64,000 bases of DNA from Sipunculus nudus (lineage: Eukaryota; Annelida; Sipuncula; Golfingiida; Sipunculidae). The stretch is taken from assembly GCA_026874595.1 (NCBI GenBank), contig CM049306.1, positions 12,851,019 through 12,915,018 of the forward strand. Direction: 5' to 3'. The first letter of the stretch is position 1, and each line of letters opens with the position of its first letter. Of the stretch, positions 25,925 to 38,211 are shown one piece after another. Both the position numbers and the translations under genes were made by a program. The notes under the pieces are model-generated. The model saw only the letters and a program-made list of their open reading frames with translations. It did no database searches and was not told where the DNA came from.

Positions 25925-25993
25925 TAAGCTTTGTCCTCTCACCCATATATATGAACATGGCAAATTTTATAAAGATCTGTGGAATATTTTTTA

Positions 25994-26016
25994 AAACAAG
26001 GCCTACAGGCCTTGCG
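25994..26016. repeat. Isolated family G terminus
   Basis: AAAACAAGGCCTACAGGCCT followed by TGCGAACCTGTGCA matches the ends at 11996 and 18325. The downstream sequence diverges at once, so this is either a truncated copy or a different internal subfamily. Confidence 0.45.
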
Positions 26017-26165
26017 AACCTGTGCAGAGTTTGGGAGTATGAATGGAGGTTTATTTTTAAAATTTAGTATTGATCCTCTTATGTCCTGCATATCTTCCTT
26101 AGTCATTATGATTTCAGCAAAATGGACGTTTGGGACCTGCAAGTTTCGACTAGGACATTTTAAAA

Positions 26166-27240
26166 CTAAAATACAGTAGTCGACAAGCGTCTACATGTAT
26201 CCGCTGAAATCAGAGTGTGACGGGTGAAGTGAGGCATGGATTGAGTGGCAAGGGGAAATAGAGTGAGATGTGTTGCACATTAGCATGGATGTATGCAGCT
26301 GATATGTGTACATGTAGGTTGCACCACCTACCACAAAATCCAGAAAGCTGTCCAAGTTGTATACATATTAAAAATTTTAGGCAGATAAGTCAAACCACTA
26401 CTTGTATATGAGTGATTTTATCCCACGGCAGACAAACAGAAGGACGCTGTGCAAAAATGGTGGCAGGAGGTGCAACCAATCTTGGGAATAATTAAGAGTT
26501 ACGCGAGATCTATACACATGCAAAATTTCAGGAGGATACAACAAACCAGTCTTGAGATATAAGCCTGGAAGTCTGCAGTGTAAACATAAATGTAGGAGGC
26601 GCCACCTGCCACAAAATCCAGAAAGCTATCCAAGATGTAAAAACCTGCAAAATTTTAGGAAGATCTGTCAAACCACTGCCGAGATATGAGTGATTTTATC
26701 CCAAAGCAGACAAACCAGCAGACACAGTGCACAAATTGTTGCAGGAACGCGACCAATTTTGCGTATGATAAAGAGCTATGTGAGATCTATACACATGCAG
26801 AATTTTACACATTGCCCAATCAGTCAAATGTTTTCCAAGATATGAGCTTGGATGTCTGCAGCGAAAATGTAAATTTAGGTGGTGATACCTGTCATAAAAT
26901 CAAGAAAGCTGTCCAGGATGTATAAATTTCAGGTGGATAAATCAAACCACTGCTGAGATATGAGTGATTTTATCCCAAGGTAGATGAACAGATGGAAGCT
27001 GTGCAAAAGTGGTTGCAGGTGGCACCACCAGTTTTGCATATGATGAAGACCTATGTGAGATTTATACACATGCAAAATTTTGGCCCAATCGGTTAGAGTG
27101 TTCCTGAGATATGAGCTTGGATGTCTGCAGCATTAATGTGAATGAAGGTGGCGCCACCTGTCATAAAATCAAGAAAGCTTTCCAGGATGTATACACATGA
27201 AAAATTTCAGGTGGATAAGTCAAACCAATGTAGAGATATG
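26166..27240 (-). mobile_element. Family P Helitron-like element (copy E, right end lost)
   Basis: The left edge CTAAAATACAGTAGTCGACA with the stem TAGTCG/CGtCTA, then ATGTATCCGC and GGTGAAGTGAGGCATGGATT, matches copies A, C and D. Alternating blocks run to about 27240 with cores at about 26312, 26459, 26595, 26876, 27018 and 27147; the last is an exact GGTGGCGCCACC. The usual right-end block and GTATCCGCC hairpin are not found. Sequence instead passes into a repeat-H-like piece. It is probably truncated or fused. Confidence 0.65.
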
Positions 27241-27930
27241 ATGCTAGCTCCTGCCCTCTTTGAGATAGCTATGATGCACAACGCACAACGGACGACGCCA
27301 CACCATTGCATAAGCTCACAGATTCGCTAAAATGCAAACCAAGTTTTTTCAAACAGTTAAAATATATAGTTCCAATAATTCTAAACTGGGCATTCTGCGT
27401 CTAGACGATGTGTCTAGACGTCTAGACGCTGTGTCTAGATGTCTAGACACATTGTCTAGACACCAGACAGAGCTAGGTCAGTTGCCATGGTGATGTCTGG
27501 ACCCCACCTGGTTGTACTGAGTGACCTCTTGAATTGGCTGCTGAAACTCTGCATGTTGTCAAATCTGTTTTCAAACACAAAAAGCCTTTTTCAATTGGAT
27601 ACACTACTTTTTTAAAGCTGCATTTACCCTATCTATTCTTACAAACTGGCAGAACCCTACCATAGAATAATTCTTGTAAAGTTTAAACCAATCAGCTTAA
27701 CAGTTTCATCATAAGACAGTGTATAAGCTAGAAGAGTCTAAAATTACATTTTTGTTTGTAAAAAAACAGATCAATGTACATGGCGCCACCAATACCTCAT
27801 TTTCAGATATGACATATGTGACAAAAATTAGCACAAAATTTGGTGATGATAGCTCTAGCCATTTCTGAGATTGAAATTTTAGTGTGCTTTTATGGACAGA
27901 TGACTAAGTTAAAAAATTACATATATTATA
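27241..27930. repeat. Repeat H fragments around a GTCTAGAC cluster
   Basis: 27241-27345 (GATGCTAGCTCCTGCC, then CACAACGGACGACGCCACA) and 27725-27930 (ATGGCGCCACCAATACCTC, TGGTGATGATAGCTC, GACTAAGTTA) match parts of repeat H at 13430 and 16330. Between them, 27399-27461 holds five exact copies of the 8-bp palindrome GTCTAGAC plus one single-base variant within 63 bp. Position 27480-27550 resembles 12610-12720. Confidence 0.55.
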
Positions 27931-29017
27931 TGAATATCTTGATATTACAAATATGACACACTGCTTTCAATGCAGCAAGGATATCCCAGCTTGATCTATC
28001 ACATGATGTTTATATGTTATATATGTAAATGTCTCAGGATCAATCATCTCATCAAACTCCAGCTGTGAATACACCACAAAGCAGGTATTTATAGGAGATT
28101 GTTAGGCCTACTAGAGTTGTGACAAAAGTAGTATGGGAAACAACACTTCCATGGCCATCCACCTTATTGCACTCATATATTGTTAAAACCATCTTAAAAT
28201 TAGGCAACAAGAATAAACACACCAGAACACATGCAGCGGATTTACCAATATGTTGATTTATATATATTTAAATGATTTTCTCTGACATGGTAATGTAAGA
28301 AAGTACACAAACATATATCTGTCTGGTTTATTTTTAAAGACAGAATACCTTTAGCTTATGAGGCATTGTCAAAAATGACCTTTAATTTGCTATAATTTTG
28401 AAGTTTCCAAGTTACAAAATTAACTCTGGCTTAAATATATTATCAAGACAATATTTGAAATTCATAAAAATCATTAAAAACAAATAATAATCAGGCATAA
28501 TATAAGGCCATCATTCTCCTAAATTGTTACTCTGTATCCTACTTATTGACAGCTTGTATATTTATTATATATTTTTATACATTTTAGATTAGCATTTGGA
28601 ATACTGCAAAGTAATTAATTCATAACAAAATTACATTGTCTCAGGGTTATGGCATAACATCATTTTTTACACTATAATTTATTATAGTAACATACAGGCA
28701 TACTTTATCCAACTATGTGCCACCTAATAATTGAGTTTAGCCTGAATTAAAGTACTGTATATAATAATAATAATAATTCAATTAAGCTTTGTGACACCAA
28801 GCCACATTTTCACTTTTACTATAGTACGGTATATATTTAATGGGAAAATGTTCATTTTTTAAGTCTAGAAATATATTTCTACAAAGACTTGATCATTTCA
28901 ACAGATATGAGAGTGAAGGTTGGTGTCGCTGGGGTGCTGAGGGGGTTGTTGTGGGGTGATTGTTGGAGACAGTGATACAGGCAGTGAGGTGACAGACTGA
29001 TGTAAACAAACCCGTAC
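27931..29017. other. Non-coding region upstream of the PWWP2 gene
   Basis: AT-rich, with a short (AAT)n run at about 28758-28776. Base composition changes around 28900, becoming richer in G, C and CpG toward the gene. No repeat family seen elsewhere in the window is recognised here. Confidence 0.45.
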
Positions 29018-29084
29018 CTGGAATCGGCGAGCGATATCAGCTGCCTCGTCAAGGGAATCCAACTTATAACGCGCTGCACTGTCT
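29018..29084 (-). other. Candidate 67-bp exon on the opposite strand (weak)
   Basis: On the minus strand a pyrimidine-rich tract and ACTTATACAG acceptor precede this segment, and CAG|GTACGG, a good donor, follows it. One frame is fully open and reads DSAARYKLDSLDEAADIARR then FQ, ending in phase 0. The composition is CpG-rich like the adjacent promoter. This could be an exon of a divergent or antisense gene. No partner exons were recognised, so it may equally be chance or an untranslated first exon. Confidence 0.25.
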
Positions 29085-29189
29085 CTGTATAAGTGGGAAC
29101 AGGCATAAATTTAACTCTGTCGTCAAACTATACTTTTATCTGGTTAGGAATACGTCTTTTGCTTTGATGTCTGCCTTCCACGGTCTTCG

Positions 29190-29268
29190 TTCAAGGGAAT
29201 CCACATCCATGGCGCATGCGCAATCTCGCCAATGCTGCCCCTGATCTGGCCCAGAGCTAACATGGCGG
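29190..29268 (+). promoter_or_regulatory. PWWP2 core promoter: NRF1-type and YY1-type motifs
   Basis: GCGCATGCGC at 29212-29221 is the perfect palindromic core of an NRF1 site, 40 bp before the start codon. CTAACATGGCGGGCC (29256-29270) contains the AAnATGGCG pattern of a YY1 site laid over the ATG, as is known for many TATA-less housekeeping promoters with short 5' leaders. No TATA box stands out. Transcription probably starts within about 100 bp upstream, but the start site cannot be fixed from sequence. Confidence 0.55.
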
Positions 29269-31149
29269 GCCAAAAATGTGGACGAGGGCCGATATTTAAA
29301 GGCGCTATATTCCCTGTCACAATTGAGGATTGTTTAAATGATGTGCTTGTTGTGTGCTTAAAATATGAACAAAGGAGTTACCGCGGGGTTTTATTGGATT
29401 CGAGCAAAAGGTAACGAAATATTAAGCTTCAAACGTGTGGAACTTTCACGATTTTTATCTTTCTTCAAGTGTTGTCATTTCACATTTCAAAGCCTTCTTG
29501 ACTTCATTTGTTATGAATAAATAATGTCTCTTGTTTGTTTTCATTTCAGGGAAGGAACGTATGGCTTAAATTTCAACAAAGCTACGTATATGCAAGGGAA
29601 GAATGATCAGAATTCAAAAGATACGACAGTTGTTGAGCCATCTGTGCAAACAGAGTTGAAACCCCAGTCACAAGTGCAGGTGTCATCTGTAGCCTACAGA
29701 CACACATACATGTTAGACCCCACAGCAGTGGACAGAACGCTTTTACCACCAAGCAGGCATATTGTAAAACCTCTTCGAGATAAAGGTGTCCGCAATATGA
29801 GGTTACGACCTCGCCAAGTTTTATGTTCAAAATGTAAACAAGGTATACATGATAATCCTGTGAATGGAAACACAACAACAAACGGTACTACAACAGCGAG
29901 CACCACCCCAGTTGTAAATACTGAACCAGTCACAAGCACTTGTAAAATGGACCTGCGCAAAAGAAAACCTTCAAATTCTGTTCTAAATGAAGAGCCAAAG
30001 AAACCGCGTAAAGTGGAAAGCCAGCCAGTACCCGTACCTAAAACAGAAAGTCAACCAGTCCAAAAATCTAGTCGTGTTATAAAAATTTCATTTGCTAAAC
30101 CTCAAGGTGGTGACACACAAGTGCAGGTTAAGATTCCACCAAGTCCAAAAGGGCAGTCACCTGAGGTTACGTCACCAAAATTACCCCCAGCTGTAACAAG
30201 AGAACTAACGTGTGATATAACCAAAATGTCTCAAGAAGAGTACAGAAAGTACAAGAAAGCGGTAAAGAAAGCAAAAATGAAAGGGAAGTACAATGCAGCT
30301 GATCCAAACATGGATGAAAAATTAATTCGGAGGTTGAGGAGGAAAGCAAAACGTAGCAAACACAAGGTGAAAAGAAAGCATCGTGAAAAAATTGATGGTA
30401 ACAAAGAAGTAATTACAGACTGTGACCCTTGTGCAGAAATTGAAAATGTAGCGCAATGTGAAAATGTAGAAAGTGCAACAGACTTAATGAAAGAAGAAAC
30501 TAATGGCCATATTGGCTATAACTTGCCAAGTCCAGTGGAAATAAACCTGTATGGTGATATAGACAATGAAGACAGTTCAAGCAATACATCAAGCAGGGAT
30601 GAAAACATTGTACCCCAGTCACCCCCCAAAGCTAAGAGTGGCAACAAAACATTACTAAGTCCACAGAACCGAGACGAGGAGGTAGATGAATTAACAGACT
30701 TTGATGATATTGATCAAATGAAAGAACAATGTAGAGTGGTTACGGAGAAAGATGCAAGTGCCATTAAACCGCTAATGATGAAAATACAAAATAAAGCAGT
30801 CACGCATTGTGAGATGAGTGATGGCCGCTGCCTCAGTATAGGGGACATTGTCTGGGGCAAAATCCATGGCTTCCCTTGGTGGCCAGGGAGAATATTATCC
30901 ATAAGTATCAGTCAGAAGGATAATGGGGTATTAATTACACAGATGGCTCATGTGTCGTGGTTTGGTTCATCTACTATGTCACACATGCTGTGCTCCGACC
31001 TTTATCCATTCATGGAAGACTTTAAGCTCCGATATAACAAGAAAAAACGTGGGCCTTACAAAATGGCAATCAAACAAGCGACCATGGCAGCTCAAGCAAT
31101 TTCTGGGCATTCTTTAACGTTTGAAGGTTTAGATTCTTTAGAAGATTAA
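29262..31149 (+). CDS. PWWP domain-containing protein 2 (PWWP2A/B homologue), two exons
   Basis: Coding parts are 29262-29410 and 29550-31149 (582 residues), joined across a GT-AG intron in phase 2 that rebuilds an Arg codon at residue 50. Residues 28-50 (VLVVCLKYEQRSYRGVLLDS...) match the N-terminal conserved block of PWWP2 proteins. LRPRQVLCSKCK at 135-146 is the second conserved block with a CxxC pair. Residues 281-330 are very Lys/Arg-rich. Acidic and Ser-rich stretches follow. The PWWP domain begins at about 478 with GDIVWGKIHGFPWWPGRIL; PWWP is 492-495, and F491, W494 and W520 fit the aromatic cage. In vertebrates PWWP2A binds H3K36me3 and H2A.Z nucleosomes and links to the MTA1/HDAC part of NuRD; a nuclear chromatin-reader role is inferred here. 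The ATG at 29262 is preferred over 29232 because of its AAC-ATG-G context. The long Pro-rich N-terminus of vertebrate PWWP2A is absent. Confidence 0.93.
29411..29549 (+). other. PWWP2 intron 1 (139 bp, phase 2)
   Basis: The donor is AAAG|GTAACG and the acceptor TTTTCATTTCAG|G after a T-rich tract. An in-frame TAA lies just inside the donor, so retention would stop translation at residue 50. The joined frame continues SSKR-EGTYGL, matching the family block that spans the junction, which supports the exact splice positions. Confidence 0.88.
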
Positions 31150-31270
31150 TTTGTCCATGCAGTCCAGAGCAGTGGAAGACTTCATAATATGGCATCATTA
31201 ACCAAACAAGCATTAATTCTGCACACACTTTCGGTTTAATAAAAAAATGAATGGTTCAAAAGCTGCAGTG
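31150..31270 (+). terminator. PWWP2 3' UTR with candidate poly(A) signal
   Basis: After the TAA stop (31147-31149) a canonical AATAAA occurs at 31238-31243 inside TTTAATAAAAAAATGAAT. This would give a short 3' UTR of roughly 100 bp. Other signals further downstream cannot be excluded. Confidence 0.45.
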
Positions 31271-31812
31271 ACTGAAAAAAGGGTAAGTGTATGTTGCTGT
31301 TTGTAATTGCTCATTCATTTCATGGTAAAGGTTCAGATAAATTTGTGAGCTTCAAATTTACACAATGGCATACAATATCTGATTGGTTGAAAAAAAAGAC
31401 TATAACGCCACCAGATTTTATTTAATAACAAGACTGGTAGCAATGGTGCACCAAAATCCATTAACTTGTGCCCAAGTGAAACCCATCCTTTTATTCATAA
31501 ACTGTGTTTCATAGGTTTCATTCATCATTTAATATACCAATTCATTCATATAAATAATGTGTGTCATAATATGTTGTCTGATTATGTAATGAGGAAATAT
31601 TTTTTTTTTATTAAATGTAAAAACATTGCAATGTATAACTTTTATATAGGAATAAGGAAATCAGAATTAATGGAATGTTTTTATTAGATGATCAAACTGC
31701 AGGGTACTTCATTTATATCTTATTTTTCACCATGTGGCACAAATACAGATCTTGTTCAATTTTTCAGAATTTGCTTAATGCACATTGTACTTCAATAGAT
31801 AATGAATACAAT
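31271..31812. other. Non-coding downstream flank
   Basis: AT-rich. Short open frames (for example 31466-31687) have no family resemblance. It could be extended 3' UTR or intergenic DNA. Confidence 0.4.
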
Positions 31813-31820
31813 TGTAGCAT

Positions 31821-32199
31821 TAGGGCTGAAATGGGTACAAAATTTCGGACTCAAGTACCCGATAGGCTTTACCCGACTCGGACTCGAGTACTCGTAACCA
31901 TGGCAACGCTGTGAAGATAAAACGAACATCTGTTTACCGATGCAGAATATGCATAAATTTGACTTTTTAGTGATGGCTTAACTTTATCGCAACGAAGGAA
32001 TAGATAATATGTCATAACAAGAGCTCAATTAATTTGACTAGCCCTACGCCAGGCTACAACAATGGATAAATAATCCTACAGACTGTCCTAAAATTTGCAG
32101 TAATATACATATATGCATGTACATACAAGAGTACTCGAGTCCAAATCTTGGACTCGAGTACTTGGTATTACCCAGACTCGAGTACTCCTTTCAGCCCTA
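31821..32199. mobile_element. hAT-like MITE with 8-bp target duplication
   Basis: 379 bp with perfect 11-bp terminal inverted repeats TAGGGCTGAAA / TTTCAGCCCTA. The target duplication is TGTAGCAT (31813-31820) and TGTAGCAC (32200-32207), 7 of 8 identical. Subterminal copies of GACTCGAGTACTC occur in both halves (about 31876-31892, and 32130-32187 more than once) and could be transposase-binding repeats. Eight-base duplications are typical of hAT elements. No transposase is encoded. Confidence 0.8.
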
Positions 32200-32207
32200 T
32201 GTAGCAC

Positions 32208-35200
32208 GCAGGGTTTTTGTTTATGGGAGCAATATATAAACACATTTCACTTTAAAAAGGCCTTGATTGTATGACTAGTGCATATTTGAAGGATGCATTA
32301 AATGTAATAACTAAAAGATCTAATTTCAGATTGATAAGGAAAACGATCACCCAAAATTTTAAACAATTTATTCTCAGATTGCATATGAAGATAACAGGGG
32401 TTTATTCAGGATGTTATTAATTATGTATAAGAAGAGCTGAATAATAGAGTATCTTTTTCCTCTATGTTAGGAATGTTATTGTGTTGCAGAGGCAGGAGTG
32501 TGCCCATGATTTTGAAGTGCCTATGATCATTGTTACTAGTGACCCCACTGACCTGGTGTCATTGTGTTGAACTGGGGAAGCTGACCTTTGTGCACTGGTT
32601 TACTGACATCATGAAGTTGTATTCACCATGGTTAGGGCAAATTTATAAATGCTGTCAGGCACAATGTATTACACAGAAAGGCTGTTACATGTGATTTTTA
32701 TGTTTATCAACTTACCATTTTAATGAACACTGATAATGCATTTGTAATTATGAAAATATTATGTTTAGAGGAACAGTAAAAGTCAAATCAGTTTTATGCT
32801 TTCCCATGCACTGAAGAAATTGAAACATTATGCTTATTAAGTGTAATTTGGAGAATTACATCAGTCACAATTTTTCTCAAGTTTTCCAGCTTTAATAACA
32901 AATAGGAAAAGATGTTAAAGACTTGTTTTCACAGGTTTCTCTGATTTTAGAGATAATTTTCAGAAGGCTGTACATTTGTTGTGAAAATCTGTGATAAGAA
33001 CTCTGATGCATACTTAATAAATTCCTTGTGTTTTTACTGGTACACTATTTAATTTATACCAACAGGGGTTTAGCAATAAGCTCTCCAAAATTTTAAGGCG
33101 GTATTAGAGCCATTTACGATACTAGACTATAAAATACAGAGCACTGCAGATTATTTAAAGAATGGTTGTTTCACCAACAGGAGGCTTTATATGGTCTATA
33201 ATGTGAGCACTTCATGCTGTCAGATATTCATGTATGCAGGGCCATGCATGGGGGCTTTGGTTGAATGGCAAACATATTTGACAATGTGCCTCAGTTGTAA
33301 TATTGGGAACCTCAGGCTGTTACATACACAAGGTCTCTCTTGTACATTTTTAGAGTTTGCCATTAACATATAAAGTTGCACTAGCCCAAGTGACTGGAAG
33401 AGCCAAAAAAAATCACTAATCCACACATGAAAAAAGTGGTCCTTTAAAGTCATCAGCTTCCTTATTCAGTGATTAATTAGTACATAGAGTCATTGATTGT
33501 TTGACTAATTAATTGTCAAAATTCTGTTAAATTTTGTCAAAAAAGTTAATGCGCATGCACTAGGTGATCATTGTCTGTGGTTAAATTTCAAATTGACTAC
33601 AGTACGTCTTGTAGTTGAACTAAAATGATTAGCATTCCCAGAGAGTCATTCACCTGCTGATACAGACACAAAACAGGTCGTGATAGTTGATAATTTTTTA
33701 TTCTTGGTAATGGAGCAAGTGTTCATGGCAGCCCTGCTTTGTGGAGGCTCCAGCCCTCTGGGAGCATATTGACTAATACATGGGTCTGACTCAAGCTGTC
33801 CTGATCATAAGTGGCACTCTGTTAGTTTCAGATGAAGTTCATTATCAAGCTGATCTGTTTCTTTAACAGATTTAGCTCTTTTAAATTAATATAAAGCGCA
33901 ACTTTTTCTTGAGTATATACACTCCTGACATATCACTTGCATTTAGCAAAACGGGCCTCAAAGTCAGAATATGGTCAGCTATATGAAACAAACCTGATCG
34001 CCTTTACTGAGTTAAATTCTAGCATGTTAGATATTTCCAATTTCATATTCATATAATTTTATGTTTGATTAATTTAACAAATTGTGGAGCTACAATACCA
34101 AAATAATGGCATGTCAAATTTTTGTCAAAACTGATAGCCATAATTTGTAATGGGGAAGGAAACAGATGTCAGCATGATGCATCTACTGTAGAAACCAAGA
34201 TTTAGTAATATCAATAGTATAAAGAATTATATTAACACTTAAGGTTTCTAACATTTTAGTCATATGAATTAAGACTGAATGACCTTTTATTTCAGTGCAC
34301 TGAGAGTACACAAAAGTACAATTGAATCTAAATGTAACAGACTTTGCCAGTTTGTGTTCATGTAAATATACTTCAATATGAGCTCAGCTGTGAGCTGTTA
34401 CCTGTATTGTGGTTTCTGTTTTTCATGTATCATTCATCTGTGGACAGCTCTGTATTATTATCACCTATATTTTCACGTAATAATCTGTCTTTTTATTTTG
34501 ATATTTGGAAATTATAGATCCCAATGTTTTCAGGTTTATTATGCTTTATTAAATTGATGGTTACAATTGTTTACAATCTCATTTATACCAGTAATAATGC
34601 AAAATAAGAAATTTTCATTTGAAGAAAGTAATTGTTTGGAGATAATGGCACAAAAATTGAAATTTAAAGTAGGAACCATTCATGATATCTTTGTGTAGGT
34701 GTGCAGGATCACCTTAAAAAATTACTTGGTCTGAACTTTTTCTGTAGACACTAAAATGCTCAAAACAAATTTGAATTTTCTAAAATCCTGGATAAGTTGA
34801 AAAGTCAATTGATGGTGTCTTCTGGTTTCCCCCACAACTTGGTTAACCCAGAGCTAGCCAAAAATGGCCAAAACTTTCACTCCTTATGATCATGTTCAGG
34901 AGATGAAAATAGCCATAGAAGCATATTAATATGACCTTTGACTTTGATTATAATTTTATATCAAGGGCTGGTTCAGCAAATTTTCTTTTGGGATTAAAAT
35001 AAATTGTAATACTCATTGTAAACACCTATATTTTTGGTATAAACACATTTTCCTATTATAAATTTGAACAGTACAGTATATTATGGTTTATGTTGTTGAT
35101 GTAATTACCCTTGGCTGGTCTTTAATTGTAAAAGGTGAGCATTTTGCCCAGATTAGAGGATACTTATTGTAGAACGGTAGAATTATACACCTACTTCTAT

Positions 35201-38200
35201 AATATTAATTGCTCAGCTGGGCTTGTTCAGTCATAAAGACAGGCAAATATTGGCCATCCTGTAAAAGATTTCTTAAATGCCTAGATGCAGTGTAGGCATA
35301 TAGGAAGACATACTCTCTCAGTTTTACAGGTAACCATAAGTATATGTATACAGGTGGGCCAGATTACTCCATACCAGATGTCTATTAATGTATTAAATAC
35401 TCACAGATAAGTACTGAAATGAAAGCAGAACAAATTTACAGAGGTTGAGACATTATATGTCTCTGTAATTGAGCTCTACACAATTACTTTAATCACATTT
35501 TAATGTCAAAATCGTGGTCTGATTGAATCAGTGCAATAAATTGTTAATAATATGGAAATTTGAATTTTAGCAATACACAGTCAAAATGGATTATCTTGCT
35601 GTAAGAAAACAAAAAAAATCTTGGAGTAATGCATGAAATAGCCTTTTAGGTCATATCATTGGTGGTTAAAGATTTTGTTTTCTGTTATAATCAGATATGA
35701 AAATAAATCTTAAATTCAGCTTTCACTTTTTCCTTAGAGAAAACTTTTTGAGGCTGTTATTTCCCATTTATATAACCTGGCACCCTATACTCTTATGTGT
35801 GACTATTGAATGAGTTATTTTCTTGTGCAAAGATAAAATTGTGATTAAAGTTATGCTTATATTTTTACCTGCCAGCACTGAACAGTGAACATGTGCTTAT
35901 TTTAAGTATTTCAATTAAAAAAAGTAAGATAGAGAATTTCAGAACATAGAGGTGCAGAGTATTATGTACTTATAGTGGGTGCTATTGTTGCTATGATGAT
36001 TTCATGAAGTCACAGAATATCAGGTATTCTAAAAAAATATCTGAATCTATATACCAGTTATGTGCTTGTACTGTACTGCAGTTGCTTACATATTAGACAA
36101 ATTTTCACACAAATGGTAGATTTTCCCACTGAACTCTTTATTGACTACCAGGACTTCTGGGTCCAGAATTTTACCAAATGTTATTCTCAGTTGGTCAATG
36201 TATGTATGCAGAACTTTCATACATGATTAATGTTCATTTTGGTTAATTTTATGTGATATGTTTTTATATCTAGTCACAGTAGTTGTAACTTGTAAGAGAA
36301 ATGAGAATTAATAATCAGTATATTACTGATTAATCCAGAATAGGTATTACTGTACAAAGATATTTGGCACAAACAAGTATTACTTAATCTGGGGTCAGAG
36401 TGAGGATGATGATGATTATATATCAGCCAAATATTATCAGGATCCCTAAACCACCAGGAATTCTAGAAGTTCCTAAAATCATTATCATAACATTGATTTA
36501 TTTTATATACATTGTACTTGACAGAATTTTCCTGGAAATAAAAAAAAACCTCTCTGGGAGAGTGTTGAGCAATGATTTATCACACACTTCCTGGAATGTA
36601 AATCCTGTTTTGGTCTTCTTGAATATCCTGTCAGTCTGTATCTTTGAAACTCTCAGGACACCATGGTTGCTGACTGATTAAATCATTATGCTGAAAGAAA
36701 AATCATCTTGATTTGCCAGCCTCCATAAATTCATGGAAAATTAAGTATTCATGATGGAAGTTTTGCTAGTCTGAGGTATGAGAGTCTTATTTAGACCCCA
36801 AAATAATGTACACGTTGTTTGCTGATAAAACCTGTATTGACTAAAATAACTAAAATAACAGGTTATTTGCTCAAGTTAATACACCCAATCTTAATGGATT
36901 ACTGCAGATGGGCTTTACATCTTAAATGCAGTAACAAGTGTCTTTTACACTATTGACAACATGTTGCTGAACATTTCACTTCAGGGTTTTATAAACATGT
37001 TTTAAACAGGAGATATAAATTCATATAATTCCAACAGAAACAACATACCTGTCATAAGGTTAAGTATCTCCCTCTTTTTTACTCTGTTTTGTTGTTTCAG
37101 TGATTACTTTTTTAATGCTTCAAAATGAGAAGTCAGTCGTCACTGATGAAGATTATTGCTGGTTACCATGGTAACACTTGGTTAGGGCAGATTTTTTATT
37201 AAACTTAAAACAAATTCCCTTTTCCACTCAAGCTTAAGTAATGAAAATGTAGAAATAATTACACCAAACTGATGCTAGTGATGGTAACAAGAAATCTGCT
37301 GTGTCAGGTTGTCTGAGGGAATTCTAAGGAAAGCATGCCACATCACTCAGTACACGTTTATCAATATCTGCTAAGGGAATTTTAGTTTTGAGGTTCATCA
37401 CCATGGGGGACATTTGTCTGCAGGAGATATTCATTATTTATTCTAGTGTGGCTCTGAAGAAATATAATGTTCATGTCAACTCAAATTACAAGCGATTTGA
37501 TGGTTTTAATTAAACCTCAGTCTTGGTGGAAAATTTGAAAATATAAACATGCACCTCCTCCTCTCCCAAACACACACACACATTTTTATGCTTTTAAGTA
37601 ATGCTCATAAATACACATATTTCTGCAATTCATTCATTAAATGATCTTGGGTTTAATTTTAGTTTTTAAGTTCAAAAGTTCATATAAGATTTATTCTCAT
37701 GGTTTATTGTAGTTCCTACTCTGGCTTAAATGACTTGAGCTTGAACAACAGGTATTGGCAATATTACAGAAGACAAAATTATTTGAATTTTAATTGATTT
37801 GTACCATAAATATCCCACCTCTCTACTTTTGTCTCATAAATTACCTCATTACTCCAAGTATCCCTGGTATCAGTTGTGCCTACACTTTAGTTTCTTAGGT
37901 GAATCTCTGTTGTGAAGAGTTTGATCCCGACCAAATTCCTTGTATTAAGCAAGATTATTTCTTTTTCTTTATATTTTACAATAGAGATAATTTTGTGAAT
38001 AATTATTTGAATTTATCTGTTGAATGCTCATGACATCACTGGTTATTGCTGTGATTAGTTTTTACAAGGGTGTCCATCATAGCAGGACTTGCATGGAAAT
38101 TTTGATGGGCATTATATAAACAAACAAGGGTATGTCAAAATGTTGTACAGAGTGCTTACCTGTATATATGTATACATATGTGGCAGATTATTGAGCAATA

Positions 38201-38211
38201 TCATTACATAC

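Noticed and set aside
29232-29261. Upstream in-frame ATG for PWWP2
   Set aside because: It would add ten residues (MLPLIWPRAN) in weaker start context, and it overlaps the promoter region next to the NRF1-type site. The ATG at 29262 is the better start.
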